A DNA stretch of 21,686 bases. Origin: an uncultured Pedobacter sp. Its GTDB lineage: Bacteria; Bacteroidota; Bacteroidia; Sphingobacteriales; Sphingobacteriaceae. The stretch spans positions 1 through 21,686 of the forward strand of contig CAMLDJ010000067.1 in the NCBI GenBank assembly GCA_946478755.1, read 5' to 3'. Under the pieces are notes generated by a model. That model had not been told where the DNA came from. It saw only the letters and a list, made by a program, of their open reading frames with translations, and did not search any database. Shown in pieces: positions 13,605-21,686 of the stretch (position 1 is the stretch's first letter; each line of letters begins with the position of its first letter). Position numbers and translations under genes: made by a program.

Positions 13605-16600
13605 ATGAAGCGAAAGGTAGAAGAGCAAATGAAAAAACCGGGCTATTATAATTTATTTGAAATGTCTCCACTGCCCATGTGGATATATGATGTTAAAACA
13701 TTCCAGTTCCTTGATGTGAATGTTGCGGCCACCTCAAAATATGGTTATTCCAGAGACGAATTTTTAGCTAACACGATAAGCGTTTTAATCCCCGAAGAAG
13801 ACAGGGATACGGTAAAAGACATTGTGGAAGCGAATATAAAAAAACGAACATTTTATAAAAATACTTTCAGGCACCTTAAAAAGAATGGTGAACTGATCTA
13901 TGTAGCCCTTGAAAGTAATGAGATTGACTTTGGCGAAAAAGAAGCACGGGTTGTGCTCGTTTATGATATTACTGAGCGCATAGAGAGCCAGAGAGAGATT
14001 ATGGAGAGTGTGGAAAGATATAATATTGTTTCCAGGGCAACCAGTGATGTTATTTGGGATTATAAGATCAGTTCAGATCAGATCAGTTGGAACAAGGGCA
14101 TAAACGGGATACTTAAATATAAAAACATCGACCACATTACACATGTCGACTGGTGGAAAAACAATATCCATCCGGAAGACCGTAAAAGGGTTGTGGAGAA
14201 ATTTGAGCGGCATTTACGTGAAGGCCTGAAGCGCTGGGAAGATCAGTATCGGTTTTTATGTGGGAATGGAAGCTATAAACATATCCTCGATAAGGGATAT
14301 ATTGGTCTGGACGAAGACGGACATGCCTATCGGATGATTGGTGCGATGCAGGATATTACTAAACATGTAGAAGAAGAGCACTGGTCTAAACTGCTGGAGT
14401 CTGTTGTGACCAATACCACTGATGGCGTACTCATCACTGATGCGTCCTTTGATCCGGGCCCGCACATCGTATATGTCAATGATGCGATGGTTGCAATGTC
14501 TGGTTATTCAAGAGAAGAACTGATTGGCCATGGGCCAGAGATTTTTCATGGCAGTAATGTGGTGCAGGAGGGCCTGGGAAAAATGCAGACAGCCATAAAA
14601 AACAAATTACCTTGCAATGTTGATCTGATCAATTACACTAAAGAAGGGAAAGCTTTCGATGTTAGTGTAAACATTTGTCCTGTCGCTGATAGCACAGGAG
14701 AAGTTACCCACTGGATTTCTATTCAAAGAGATATTACTGAAAACAGACGCTATATCAAGGAAATAGAAGATCAGAATAAGAAGCTAAGAGACATTGCCTG
14801 GATGCACTCGCATAAGGTCCGGTCCCCGCTAACCAGGATCATGTCCCTGGTCGAACTGCTTAAAAGCCATAGTTCAGTAGAGGATCAGGATACTTTACAT
14901 GAATACCTTTCAAAATCAGCAATCGAGTTGGATAAGGTCATTTCAGATATTACTAATAATGCAGGGAGTGTGGCCTTTACGATGAATGAAAGAAGGTTTT
15001 ATGCATTCATGGATGAACTCCCGGGATTGTGCTGGATCACTGACGACTACAATTGTTTAAGGTATGCCAACAAATGTTTCTTTGATACACTCCATCTTAC
15101 AACGGACGTAATCGGAAGAACACTGGAGGAGATCTTTGGTGAGGAGCTGGCACGTAACGCTAAAATAAATAACAAAGATGTGCTGCAGTCGGGTGAAAAT
15201 AAAGAATTTTATCAAACGGTCCGGGACAAGAACGGGCATCCCCAGTATTATAAAACCTATAAATTTCCGTTTGCAGATGTGGATGGAGCGGGAGAAATGG
15301 TTGGGGCTGTTGCATTTAATGTGACCAAGCGCATTAAACTGGAAGAGGAATTGTATCAGAGCGAGGCCCAGTTTAAGCAGGCTTTTGAACATTCCCTGAT
15401 TGGTATGGCATTGATCAGCCCCGAAGGCAAATGGAAAAGGGTAAACAAAAGCCTGTGCCAGATCCTCGGATATACGGAATCAGAAATGAAGAACCTGAAT
15501 ATTGGGGACATTACACATCCTGACGACCTTCAGGGGAGCCTGACCATTTTACATGATCTTGCCGCTGGTGAAATTGAGGAAGTAAAATATGAAAAAAGAT
15601 ATATTCACAAAAATGGCAATCCGGTATGGGTGGTTATTGCAGCCACTATGCTTTATGACAGCGCTGGAAAAGCACTGCATTACGTGTCTCAGATCGAGGA
15701 TATTACTAAAAGAAAAGAAATCGAAAACGACCTGGTACTGAGTGAAAAGAAATACCGTACCATATTCGAAAATGTACAGGATGTCTTTTATCAAACCAGC
15801 CAGGAAGGCATCGTAACAGAGATCAGCCCCTCTATTGCCCAGCATTCAGGTTATACCCGTTCCGAGATCATTGGAATGCCGGTCGATAATTTTTATTACT
15901 ATCCGCAGGACCGTGAACGGATCATTGAACAACTTAGGATCAAGGGATCGGTTATTGATTTTGAAGTCCGGCTAAAAACCAAGGATGAAGAACTGCGTTA
16001 CGCCTCGGTAAATGCGAGATTGATTGTTGAAGACGGCGTGATTACCGGAACCGAGGGGAGCATGAGGGACGTCACCACCAGGAAGTTTCAGGAAAATGCG
16101 CTTCAGGCGCTGAATACTGAACTTACTGCCTCAAATGAACAGAAGAATAAGCTCTTTTCCATTATCGGGCATGATCTGCGAAATCCGATATCTGGCAGTC
16201 TCCAATTGCTGGACCTGACGCTGACTGACTTTGAATCCAGTTCGGCAGATGAAGTGCATTCTTACCTTTCGATGATGAAAACGGAACTGTCTAATGCCAA
16301 TGTATTACTGGAGGATCTGTTGACCTGGGCGAAATCGCAGTTTAATGCAGTGAGTTTTAATCCGGTAGAGATTGAGAACCTGCCCGGTCTTATTGATAAA
16401 TGTATTCAGACCATTTCTCCCATGGCTGCTAAAAAGGATATTGAAATTCTGCCCTGTCTGAAAGGAGATCTTGTCCTGCATGCCGATACCGGGATGCTAG
16501 AGACCATTATACGAAATTTATTGTCCAACGCTGTTAAATTTACGAATAAGGGCGGGCTTGTAACCATAAGGGTTTCGAAAAATGATAATGGTGTCGTGTT

Positions 16601-16841
16601 CTCTGTTAAAGATGACGGGGTAGGTATCCCGCAAGATAAGCTGGGCAACTTGTTCAATAAAAATTCTAATTATACGACTTACGGCACACTTGGTGAAAAG
16701 GGCACCGGTCTGGGATTAAGTCTTTGTTATGACTTTGTGATCAAACATGGAGGAGCATTATGGGTTGAAAGTCAGCAAGGCATTGGTACCACCTTCTATT
16801 TTACGATTCCGGAGCTGATCAAGGAATCCTCAAATGCTTAA
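13605..16841 (+). CDS. Soluble multi-PAS hybrid-type sensor histidine kinase with two H-boxes
   Basis: A 1078-aa cytosolic sensor kinase; no signal peptide or membrane segment. ATG 13605 is chosen over TTG 13599. Domains by residue: PAS1 20-125, PAS2 135-255, PAS3 263-378, a first dimerisation/H-box region 380-455 (IAWMHSHKVRSPLTRIM, candidate His403), PAS4 459-575, PAS5 585-702, PAS6 713-825, HisKA 845-912 with FSIIGHDLRNPISG (His856), and HATPase 955-1072 with the N-box (Asn971 and Asn975), G1 DDGVGIP (1003-1009) and G2 GTGLGLSLC (from 1033). Most PAS units end in the PAC signature (DITERI, DITKHV, DITENR, DITKRK). No PAS has the LOV Cys motif. There is no receiver domain and no response regulator nearby, so it is an orphan kinase. 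The gene ends 5 bases before the convergent lysR gene. Confidence 0.93.
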   Translation: MKRKVEEQMKKPGYYNLFEMSPLPMWIYDVKTFQFLDVNVAATSKYGYSRDEFLANTISVLIPEEDRDTVKDIVEANIKKRTFYKNTFRHLKKNGELIYVALESNEIDFGEKEARVVLVYDITERIESQREIMESVERYNIVSRATSDVIWDYKISSDQISWNKGINGILKYKNIDHITHVDWWKNNIHPEDRKRVVEKFERHLREGLKRWEDQYRFLCGNGSYKHILDKGYIGLDEDGHAYRMIGAMQDITKHVEEEHWSKLLESVVTNTTDGVLITDASFDPGPHIVYVNDAMVAMSGYSREELIGHGPEIFHGSNVVQEGLGKMQTAIKNKLPCNVDLINYTKEGKAFDVSVNICPVADSTGEVTHWISIQRDITENRRYIKEIEDQNKKLRDIAWMHSHKVRSPLTRIMSLVELLKSHSSVEDQDTLHEYLSKSAIELDKVISDITNNAGSVAFTMNERRFYAFMDELPGLCWITDDYNCLRYANKCFFDTLHLTTDVIGRTLEEIFGEELARNAKINNKDVLQSGENKEFYQTVRDKNGHPQYYKTYKFPFADVDGAGEMVGAVAFNVTKRIKLEEELYQSEAQFKQAFEHSLIGMALISPEGKWKRVNKSLCQILGYTESEMKNLNIGDITHPDDLQGSLTILHDLAAGEIEEVKYEKRYIHKNGNPVWVVIAATMLYDSAGKALHYVSQIEDITKRKEIENDLVLSEKKYRTIFENVQDVFYQTSQEGIVTEISPSIAQHSGYTRSEIIGMPVDNFYYYPQDRERIIEQLRIKGSVIDFEVRLKTKDEELRYASVNARLIVEDGVITGTEGSMRDVTTRKFQENALQALNTELTASNEQKNKLFSIIGHDLRNPISGSLQLLDLTLTDFESSSADEVHSYLSMMKTELSNANVLLEDLLTWAKSQFNAVSFNPVEIENLPGLIDKCIQTISPMAAKKDIEILPCLKGDLVLHADTGMLETIIRNLLSNAVKFTNKGGLVTIRVSKNDNGVVFSVKDDGVGIPQDKLGNLFNKNSNYTTYGTLGEKGTGLGLSLCYDFVIKHGGALWVESQQGIGTTFYFTIPELIKESSNA

Positions 16842-16846
16842 GTGTT

Positions 16847-17734
16847 CTATTTACGAAGCAATAATTCGACAACATTTTTTAATGCAGGGTTCCTGTTCGA
16901 CTCCTTCCATGCGGCGTACAATTCTGTTCGTTGCGAAATGTTTTTTAACTCGATGAATTTGACCCTTAGATCGTATCCATATTGCAGTGAAGTAGGCACG
17001 ATCGCTACCCCAAGTCCTTCTTCAACCAGTTTAAATATGGTGAGGGCATTTACTGATTTATGGAAAACTTTCGGACGAAAGCCGTGATCTTCACAAATTC
17101 CCGTAATCAGGTCGTGGTAGAAAGGACTGTCTTCGCTTGAAAAAAAGATAAATGGTTCATTGCTGAAATCCCTTATGGTTTCAAAGCTGGTCTCCTGTAC
17201 AGCGTGATCCATTGGCAAAACCAAAGAAAAAGTATCCTGATGGATAAGATGTCTTGATATTCCTTCAGGCAGGCGGTGGAGGCGGACAAAAGCCAGATCT
17301 AGCTTGTCTTTCTCCAGAAGTTCTAGCTGCAGCCTGTTTGGCATTTCATCCAGAATGGTCTGTATTCCAGGATATGCTTTGTTTAAACTAAGGACAAGTT
17401 CAGGCACCACTTTTTGGGCTGCCGAACCTAAAAATCCGATACGTAATTCTGTTTCTTTGCCCTGGCTGATATTTTCTAACTGGCGCCTGATTGTTTCGAG
17501 ATGATTAAAGAGGAAGTCTACCTCTTCCTTTAAATATAAGCCCGCAGCAGTAAGCTCAACTTTCTTCTTACTGCGGTCAAACAAGCTCAGGTTAAATATT
17601 TCCTCCATTTGCCTGATCTGCCGGCTTAACCCGGGCTGGGAAATAAACAACCGTTCTGCTGCTTTCCGAAACTTTAATTCCTGGGCCAGGACCTGGAAAT
17701 ATTTCAGATGCCTAAGCTCTATCTGATAACTCAT
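16847..17734 (-). CDS. LysR-family transcriptional regulator, probable hut regulator
   Basis: A 295-aa LysR-type regulator of normal length. The N-terminal winged HTH covers residues about 5-65 (LRHLKYFQVLAQELKFRKAAERLFISQPGLSRQIRQME, then LFDRSKKKVELTAAG). A linker helix follows, then the two-lobed periplasmic-binding-like effector domain (about 93-295: ELRIGFLGSAAQKVVPELV, DLAFVRL, EEGLGVAIVPTSLQ). Such proteins bind DNA as tetramers and switch on a neighbouring divergent operon when a small ligand binds. Here the divergent operon is hutHU, 76 bases away, so histidine or urocanate is a reasonable ligand guess. Control of hut by LysR rather than HutC or HutP is inferred from position only. 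Confidence 0.88.
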   Translation of the reverse strand: MSYQIELRHLKYFQVLAQELKFRKAAERLFISQPGLSRQIRQMEEIFNLSLFDRSKKKVELTAAGLYLKEEVDFLFNHLETIRRQLENISQGKETELRIGFLGSAAQKVVPELVLSLNKAYPGIQTILDEMPNRLQLELLEKDKLDLAFVRLHRLPEGISRHLIHQDTFSLVLPMDHAVQETSFETIRDFSNEPFIFFSSEDSPFYHDLITGICEDHGFRPKVFHKSVNALTIFKLVEEGLGVAIVPTSLQYGYDLRVKFIELKNISQRTELYAAWKESNRNPALKNVVELLLRK

Positions 17735-17761
17735 GGTTATTGATTGATGATGTAAATGGTA

Positions 17762-17793
17762 TTTATAAGTATCAAAGATAGGGTTTATCTTTG
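17762..17793. promoter_or_regulatory. Overlapping divergent promoters and dyad between lysR and hutH
   Basis: CAAAGATA (17773-17780), five bases, then TATCTTTG (17786-17793) form a perfect 8-5-8 inverted repeat. TATCTTTG is a perfect TAnnTTTG -7 box reading toward hutH, and its mirror copy is a perfect -7 box reading toward lysR. For hutH, TTTA at 17762-17765 stands at the -33 place with a 20-base spacer; no -33 is seen for lysR. Start sites would be near 17798 and 17768. The dyad could also be a regulator site. Confidence 0.55.
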
Positions 17794-17810
17794 TGTAAAC
17801 GATTTTGGAT

Positions 17811-19388
17811 ATGAAGGATAATGAGATTTTTAATTACGGTTCAGACTTCCTTACCGCCAGCACAGCACTGGCAATAGGCAAGGGAACTATAAAAGGCGTT
17901 TTAAATCCCGATACCCGCAGGAGGATAAAGGAAAGCAGTAGAATAGTGGAGCAGATCGCACTTTCAGATCAGGCAGTTTATGGCATCAATACAGGATTTG
18001 GCCCCTTGTGCACACAAATGATCTCAGCCGAGGACACGAAAAAACTTCAGGAAAATATTCTTAAAAGTCATGCTGTAGGTGTTGGAGAACCGATAGACGA
18101 AGAAATTTCCAGGCTGATGCTGGTGCTCAAATTGCAGGCACTTGCCAAAGGATATTCCGGCATACAGGAAGCTACACTGGACCGCATGATCTGGCACCTG
18201 GAAATGGGGGCGATACCTTTGGTCCCGAAGCAGGGGTCGGTAGGCGCTTCAGGTGATCTGGCGCCCTTGTCCCACCTTTTTCTTCCTTTAATCGGCTTGG
18301 GGAAAGTTCATTACGGAGGTGCTGTAGTAGCTACTGAAGTACTATTAAAGGAGCAGGGACTTGCACCAATCATCTTAAGCGCCAAAGAGGGGCTGGCTTT
18401 GATTAATGGCACGCAGTTCATTGCCGCCCATGCCGTCAAAGTAGTAGCCCGTTTTCACCAGGTGCTGGCGACGGCAGACATCACGGCTGCCATGATGCTT
18501 GAGGGTTTGATGGGATCTGTGAAACCCTTTAACGAGGAACTGCATCGGTTAAGGCCCTATATAGGTAATCAGCATGTTGCGGCCAATATTCGGAACCTCC
18601 TGGCTGGCTCGGAAATTGTAAATTCACATTCCCTTTGTGCAAAGGTTCAGGATCCATATTCCCTCCGTTGTATCCCGCAGGTACATGGTGCTTCAAGAAA
18701 TGCCTGGCTGCACCTTAAAGAGGCCCTTGAAATAGAAATCAATTCAGTTACTGATAATCCGGTTATTTTTAGTGAAGACCTGACCATTAGTGGCGGAAAT
18801 TTTCATGGACAACCCCTGGCCATGCCTTTGGATTATGCTTGTCTGGCCGCGTCTGAAATGGGGAATATAGCGGACCGAAGGATCTATCTGTCGCTGGAAG
18901 GAAATACAGAGCGGGTTCCTAAACTGCTGATGAGGGAGACCGGCCTGAACTCTGGATTCATGATTCTGCAATATACATCAGCTGCTTTGGCGAGCGAGAA
19001 TAAGGGCCTTTGCTTTCCGGCAAGCGCCGATAGCATTCCCACTTCTTTAGGTCAGGAAGATCATGTGAGCATGGGTTCTATTAGCGGACGAAAGGCATTG
19101 CAGGTCATAGAAAATGTAGAGAAAATTCTGGGTATAGAGCTTTTTTGTGCGGCACAGGCCATGGATTACCATGCCCCACTAAGATCTGGAAAAATGATCA
19201 CCGCGGTGCACGATTATGTCCGTTCCGAAATCGGCCACCTGGAAGAAGATCAGATCATGTATGAAATGATGGAGAAGGCAATCGGGATGGTACAAAGCGG
19301 AGCGATACTGCAGGTCGCAGCGGAAGTGGCCGGGAGGGAGGATATTTCATACACCACGGGATTTTCTGATCGCTTCGATAGCTATTAA
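17811..19388 (+). CDS. hutH: Histidine ammonia-lyase HutH
   Basis: HutH removes ammonia from L-histidine to give urocanate, the first step of histidine degradation; it is a cytosolic homotetramer. The 525-aa protein is close to the usual 500-515. The MIO prosthetic group forms from Ala146-Ser147-Gly148 in GSVGASGDLAPL. Other family marks are YGINTGFGPL with the catalytic Tyr, the loop AINGTQ-like LINGTQFIAAHA, the QDPYSLRCIPQVHGASR segment, DNPVIFSEDLTISGGNFHGQPLA, and the Q-E-D-H-V-S-M motif. QDPYSLRC favours histidine over phenylalanine as substrate. ATG 17811 is preferred to TTG 17805. hutU follows after 36 bases; the two form an operon that diverges from lysR. Confidence 0.96.
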   Translation: MKDNEIFNYGSDFLTASTALAIGKGTIKGVLNPDTRRRIKESSRIVEQIALSDQAVYGINTGFGPLCTQMISAEDTKKLQENILKSHAVGVGEPIDEEISRLMLVLKLQALAKGYSGIQEATLDRMIWHLEMGAIPLVPKQGSVGASGDLAPLSHLFLPLIGLGKVHYGGAVVATEVLLKEQGLAPIILSAKEGLALINGTQFIAAHAVKVVARFHQVLATADITAAMMLEGLMGSVKPFNEELHRLRPYIGNQHVAANIRNLLAGSEIVNSHSLCAKVQDPYSLRCIPQVHGASRNAWLHLKEALEIEINSVTDNPVIFSEDLTISGGNFHGQPLAMPLDYACLAASEMGNIADRRIYLSLEGNTERVPKLLMRETGLNSGFMILQYTSAALASENKGLCFPASADSIPTSLGQEDHVSMGSISGRKALQVIENVEKILGIELFCAAQAMDYHAPLRSGKMITAVHDYVRSEIGHLEEDQIMYEMMEKAIGMVQSGAILQVAAEVAGREDISYTTGFSDRFDSY

Positions 19389-19424
19389 GCCCATATTTGT
19401 TTATTTACCACCTAGTTGAGCCTT

Positions 19425-21425
19425 ATGAACTTCAAAGCACAAATCTTACAGGGAATTCCCAGGCAGTTACCTGAAAAAAAACCTTATGATTCGCAAGTTA
19501 GCCATGCCCCGGTAAGAAAGGATATTTTGAGCAGGGAAGAAAAAAAGCTGGCCTTGCGCAATGCCCTTCGTTATTTTCCGGAAGAATGGCATTCGGAGCT
19601 GGCTACTGAGTTTCTCGAAGAGCTAATGAGCTACGGCCGTATTTATATGTACCGGTTCAGGCCGGATTACGAGATGTACGCCCGCCCGGTATGGGAGTAC
19701 CCTTATCAGAGTCTCCATGCTGCCTGTATTATGCTCATGATCCAAAACAATCTTGATCCTACAATTGCGCAGCATCCGCATGAACTGATTACTTATGGAG
19801 GAAATGGTGGCGTCTTTCAGAACTGGGCACAATACCTTTTGACGATGCAGTACCTGGCAAGGATGACCGACCAGCAAACACTGAATATGTATAGTGGACA
19901 TCCGCAGGGATTATTTCCTTCATCGACTGCTGCTCCGCGGGTGGTAGTAACCAATGGGATGATGGTGCCGAATTACTCTTCACCGGATGATCTGGAGCGG
20001 TATAGCGGACTTGGGGTTACACAATATGGACAAATGACGGCGGGTTCTTACATGTATATCGGTCCTCAGGGAATTGTTCATGGTACAACCATTACCCTAA
20101 TGAATGCCTTCAGGAAAAAATTAGGCGCTGATCAAAGCCCGGCAGGCCGGGTTTTCCTGACTGCTGGTTTGGGCGGGATGAGTGGTGCACAGCCTAAGGC
20201 AGGCAATATCACTGGATGTATCACTGTATGCGCTGAAATAAACCCGCAGGCTGCCCGTAAAAGGTATGAACAGGGCTGGGTTGACGAACTGCTGGAAGGG
20301 CTGGAGGAGCTGTTAATGCGGGTGAGAAAGGCACAATCATTAAATGAAACCGTATCCCTTGCCTATATTGGGAATATTGTGGATGTGTGGGAATATTTTG
20401 ATTCGGAAGAAATCTTTGTAGAGATCGGATCGGATCAGACCTCGCTCCATAACCCATGGTCTGGCGGTTATTATCCGGCAGGTTTAACTTACGCAGAAGC
20501 CAATCGGATGATGGTTGCGAAGCCTGATCTTTTTATGGAGCAGGTGAAGCTTTCCCTGATCAGACATGCGCGTGCCGTAAACAGGCATGTCGCAAAAGGA
20601 ACTTATTTCTTTGATTATGGAAATGCATTTCTGCTTGAATGCAGTAGGGCAGGGGCAGATGTAATGGCCGCTAACGGCGTAGATTTTAAATATCCCTCTT
20701 ATGTAGAAGACATATTGGGGCCCATGTGTTTTGATTATGGCTTTGGCCCTTTCAGATGGGTATGTACTTCCGGAAATCCTGAAGATCTGAAAACCACAGA
20801 CCGGATTGCGACAAATGTGTTGTTGGAGATTAAAGCGGAAGCTCCGCCCGAAATAGAACAGCAGCTTCAGGATAACATAACCTGGATTAAGGAAGCCGGA
20901 GCAAACAGGCTGGTGGTGGGCAGCCAGGCAAGGATACTTTACGCAGATGCGGAAGGTCGTGCAAAAATTGCAGCGCAATTCAATAATGCGGTACAAACCG
21001 GCTTGTTATCAGCTCCGGTAGTGCTCGGACGAGACCATCATGATGTAAGCGGCACGGATTCTCCATTCAGGGAAACAAGTAATATTTACGATGGCAGCCG
21101 TTTTACGGCTGATATGGCCATTCATAATGTAATTGGTGACAGCTTTAGGGGGGCAACATGGGTCTCCATTCATAACGGCGGTGGTGTAGGCTGGGGAGAA
21201 GTCATTAACGGCGGTTTTGGAATGGTGCTTGACGGGACTGAAGCTGCTTACGGAAAGTTGCAAAGTATGCTGTTTTTCGATGTGAATAACGGGATTGCCA
21301 GGAGGAGCTGGGCCAGGAACAAAGAAGCTAGGTTCGCCATTACAAGGGAAATGAAACGTACACCCGCTTTAAATGTCACTTTACCCTATCTGGTTAAAGA
21401 CGACTTACTGGATGGGCTGATGTGA
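19425..21425 (+). CDS. hutU: Urocanate hydratase HutU (long form)
   Basis: Urocanate hydratase adds water to urocanate to give imidazolonepropionate, using tightly bound NAD+ as an electrophile. It is cytosolic. ATG 19425 is preferred; TTG 19416 is the only other start. The 666-aa length is the long form, like animal urocanase (about 676 aa) and other Bacteroidota enzymes, rather than the 555-aa form of Proteobacteria and Bacillus. NAD-binding marks are FLTAGLGGMSGAQPKAGN (Gly248-Pro257) and the C-terminal ATWVSIHNGGGVGWGEVINGG. The active-site region FRWVCTSGNPEDL holds Cys447 in the place of the conserved Cys. HutH is 36 bases upstream. hutI and the last step are not in the window. The stop codon abuts that of the next, convergent gene. 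Confidence 0.95.
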   Translation: MNFKAQILQGIPRQLPEKKPYDSQVSHAPVRKDILSREEKKLALRNALRYFPEEWHSELATEFLEELMSYGRIYMYRFRPDYEMYARPVWEYPYQSLHAACIMLMIQNNLDPTIAQHPHELITYGGNGGVFQNWAQYLLTMQYLARMTDQQTLNMYSGHPQGLFPSSTAAPRVVVTNGMMVPNYSSPDDLERYSGLGVTQYGQMTAGSYMYIGPQGIVHGTTITLMNAFRKKLGADQSPAGRVFLTAGLGGMSGAQPKAGNITGCITVCAEINPQAARKRYEQGWVDELLEGLEELLMRVRKAQSLNETVSLAYIGNIVDVWEYFDSEEIFVEIGSDQTSLHNPWSGGYYPAGLTYAEANRMMVAKPDLFMEQVKLSLIRHARAVNRHVAKGTYFFDYGNAFLLECSRAGADVMAANGVDFKYPSYVEDILGPMCFDYGFGPFRWVCTSGNPEDLKTTDRIATNVLLEIKAEAPPEIEQQLQDNITWIKEAGANRLVVGSQARILYADAEGRAKIAAQFNNAVQTGLLSAPVVLGRDHHDVSGTDSPFRETSNIYDGSRFTADMAIHNVIGDSFRGATWVSIHNGGGVGWGEVINGGFGMVLDGTEAAYGKLQSMLFFDVNNGIARRSWARNKEARFAITREMKRTPALNVTLPYLVKDDLLDGLM

Positions 21426-21686
21426 TTAGTCCCGGTCCCTCATGTTCATAAAAAGCAGGATATAGTAAAGCAAAGTAGCAACTGAACTTATTGCGGCGAC
21501 CACATACGTCCTGGCAGCCCACTTTAAAGCATCGGCGGCTTTATCATGTTCAGCAGGGGTGGTCATATGATTGTTTTCCAGCCATTTCAACGCCCTGTTG
21601 CTCGCGTCATACTCAACAGGAAGGGTAATGAGGGTAAATAAGGTGGTAAGCGCAAACAAAATTATTCCCACGAGTAAGATAGTAGG
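21426..21686 (-). CDS. Neutral zinc metallopeptidase, YugP type, C-terminal part
   Basis: The frame is open to the window edge, so this is the last 86 residues of a gene that starts outside. The visible part reads PTILLVGIILFALTTLFTLI, then TLPVEYDASNRALKWLE, then a charged stretch (HMTTPAEHDKAADALKWAA), and a last membrane segment (about 20 residues, ending LLFMNMRDRD). T-L-P-V-E-(F/Y)-D-A-S-x-R-A-L is the hallmark of the YugP/Zn_peptidase_2 membrane metallopeptidases. The HEXXH zinc site is upstream, beyond the edge. It is convergent with hutU with no base between the stop codons. A role cannot be read from context. Confidence 0.85.
   Translation of the reverse strand, partial: PTILLVGIILFALTTLFTLITLPVEYDASNRALKWLENNHMTTPAEHDKAADALKWAARTYVVAAISSVATLLYYILLFMNMRDRD

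Noticed and set aside
14390..14740. PAS3 of the kinase as a LOV blue-light domain
   Set aside because: The LOV flavin-binding motif with its Cys (GxNCRFLQ) is absent; the aligned stretch reads GHGPEIFHGSN.
20484..20996. 170-aa antisense ORF inside hutU
   Set aside because: It is a Cys- and aromatic-rich shadow of the hutU coding strand with no independent signals.

Overview
The window is about 21.7 kb of a Bacteroidota chromosome, most like Sphingobacteriaceae (Pedobacter or a relative). The grounds are a SusC/SusD outer-membrane pair, lipoproteins with Bacteroidota-type lipoboxes, several perfect TAnnTTTG (-7) promoter boxes, almost no Shine-Dalgarno sequences, a long-form urocanate hydratase, and a DUF5362-type membrane protein. 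No phage, integrase, transposase, CRISPR, rRNA or tRNA gene was seen. The placement rests on reading motifs by eye, not on a database search.

Layout. 1-3012: the 3' end of a susC-like TonB-dependent receptor gene, a susD-like lipoprotein gene, and a 23-bp perfect hairpin terminator. 3031-4902 (minus): a transcription unit with a near-consensus promoter, a 31-codon remnant that looks like an isochorismatase-type cysteine hydrolase reduced to its two ends, an MFS exporter, and a MarR regulator. A 12-bp palindrome over the promoter is a candidate MarR operator. 5080-7153: a doubtful 49-aa ORF, a TetA-type MFS transporter (minus) and a divergent pyridoxamine-phosphate-oxidase-like protein. 7154-7454: an intergenic array of 11-bp repeats that turns back on itself as an inverted repeat. 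7455-10644: the Mg2+ channel/transporter MgtE, a lipoprotein FKBP-type prolyl isomerase preceded by a separate 20/21-bp tandem array, and the conserved ATPase YchF. 10744-13495: a DUF5362-like membrane protein, a YgaP-like/SRPBCC protein, an unrecognised 151-aa protein, and three small proteins that look like divergent members of one family. 13605-16841: a soluble histidine kinase with six PAS domains and two H-boxes, of which only the second is followed by an ATPase domain. 16847-21425: a divergent LysR regulator and the first two histidine-degradation genes, hutH and hutU. 21426-21686: the C-terminal end of a YugP-type membrane zinc metallopeptidase gene.

Functional links. SusC and SusD form one outer-membrane glycan- or oligomer-uptake unit. 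MarR probably autoregulates the MFS exporter operon. LysR probably controls hutHU from an overlapping divergent promoter region. HutH makes urocanate and HutU converts it to imidazolonepropionate; hutI and the later genes are not in the window. The rest are mostly stand-alone housekeeping or stress genes. The best candidates for something undescribed are the two unrelated intergenic repeat arrays, the two-H-box kinase and the small-protein family.
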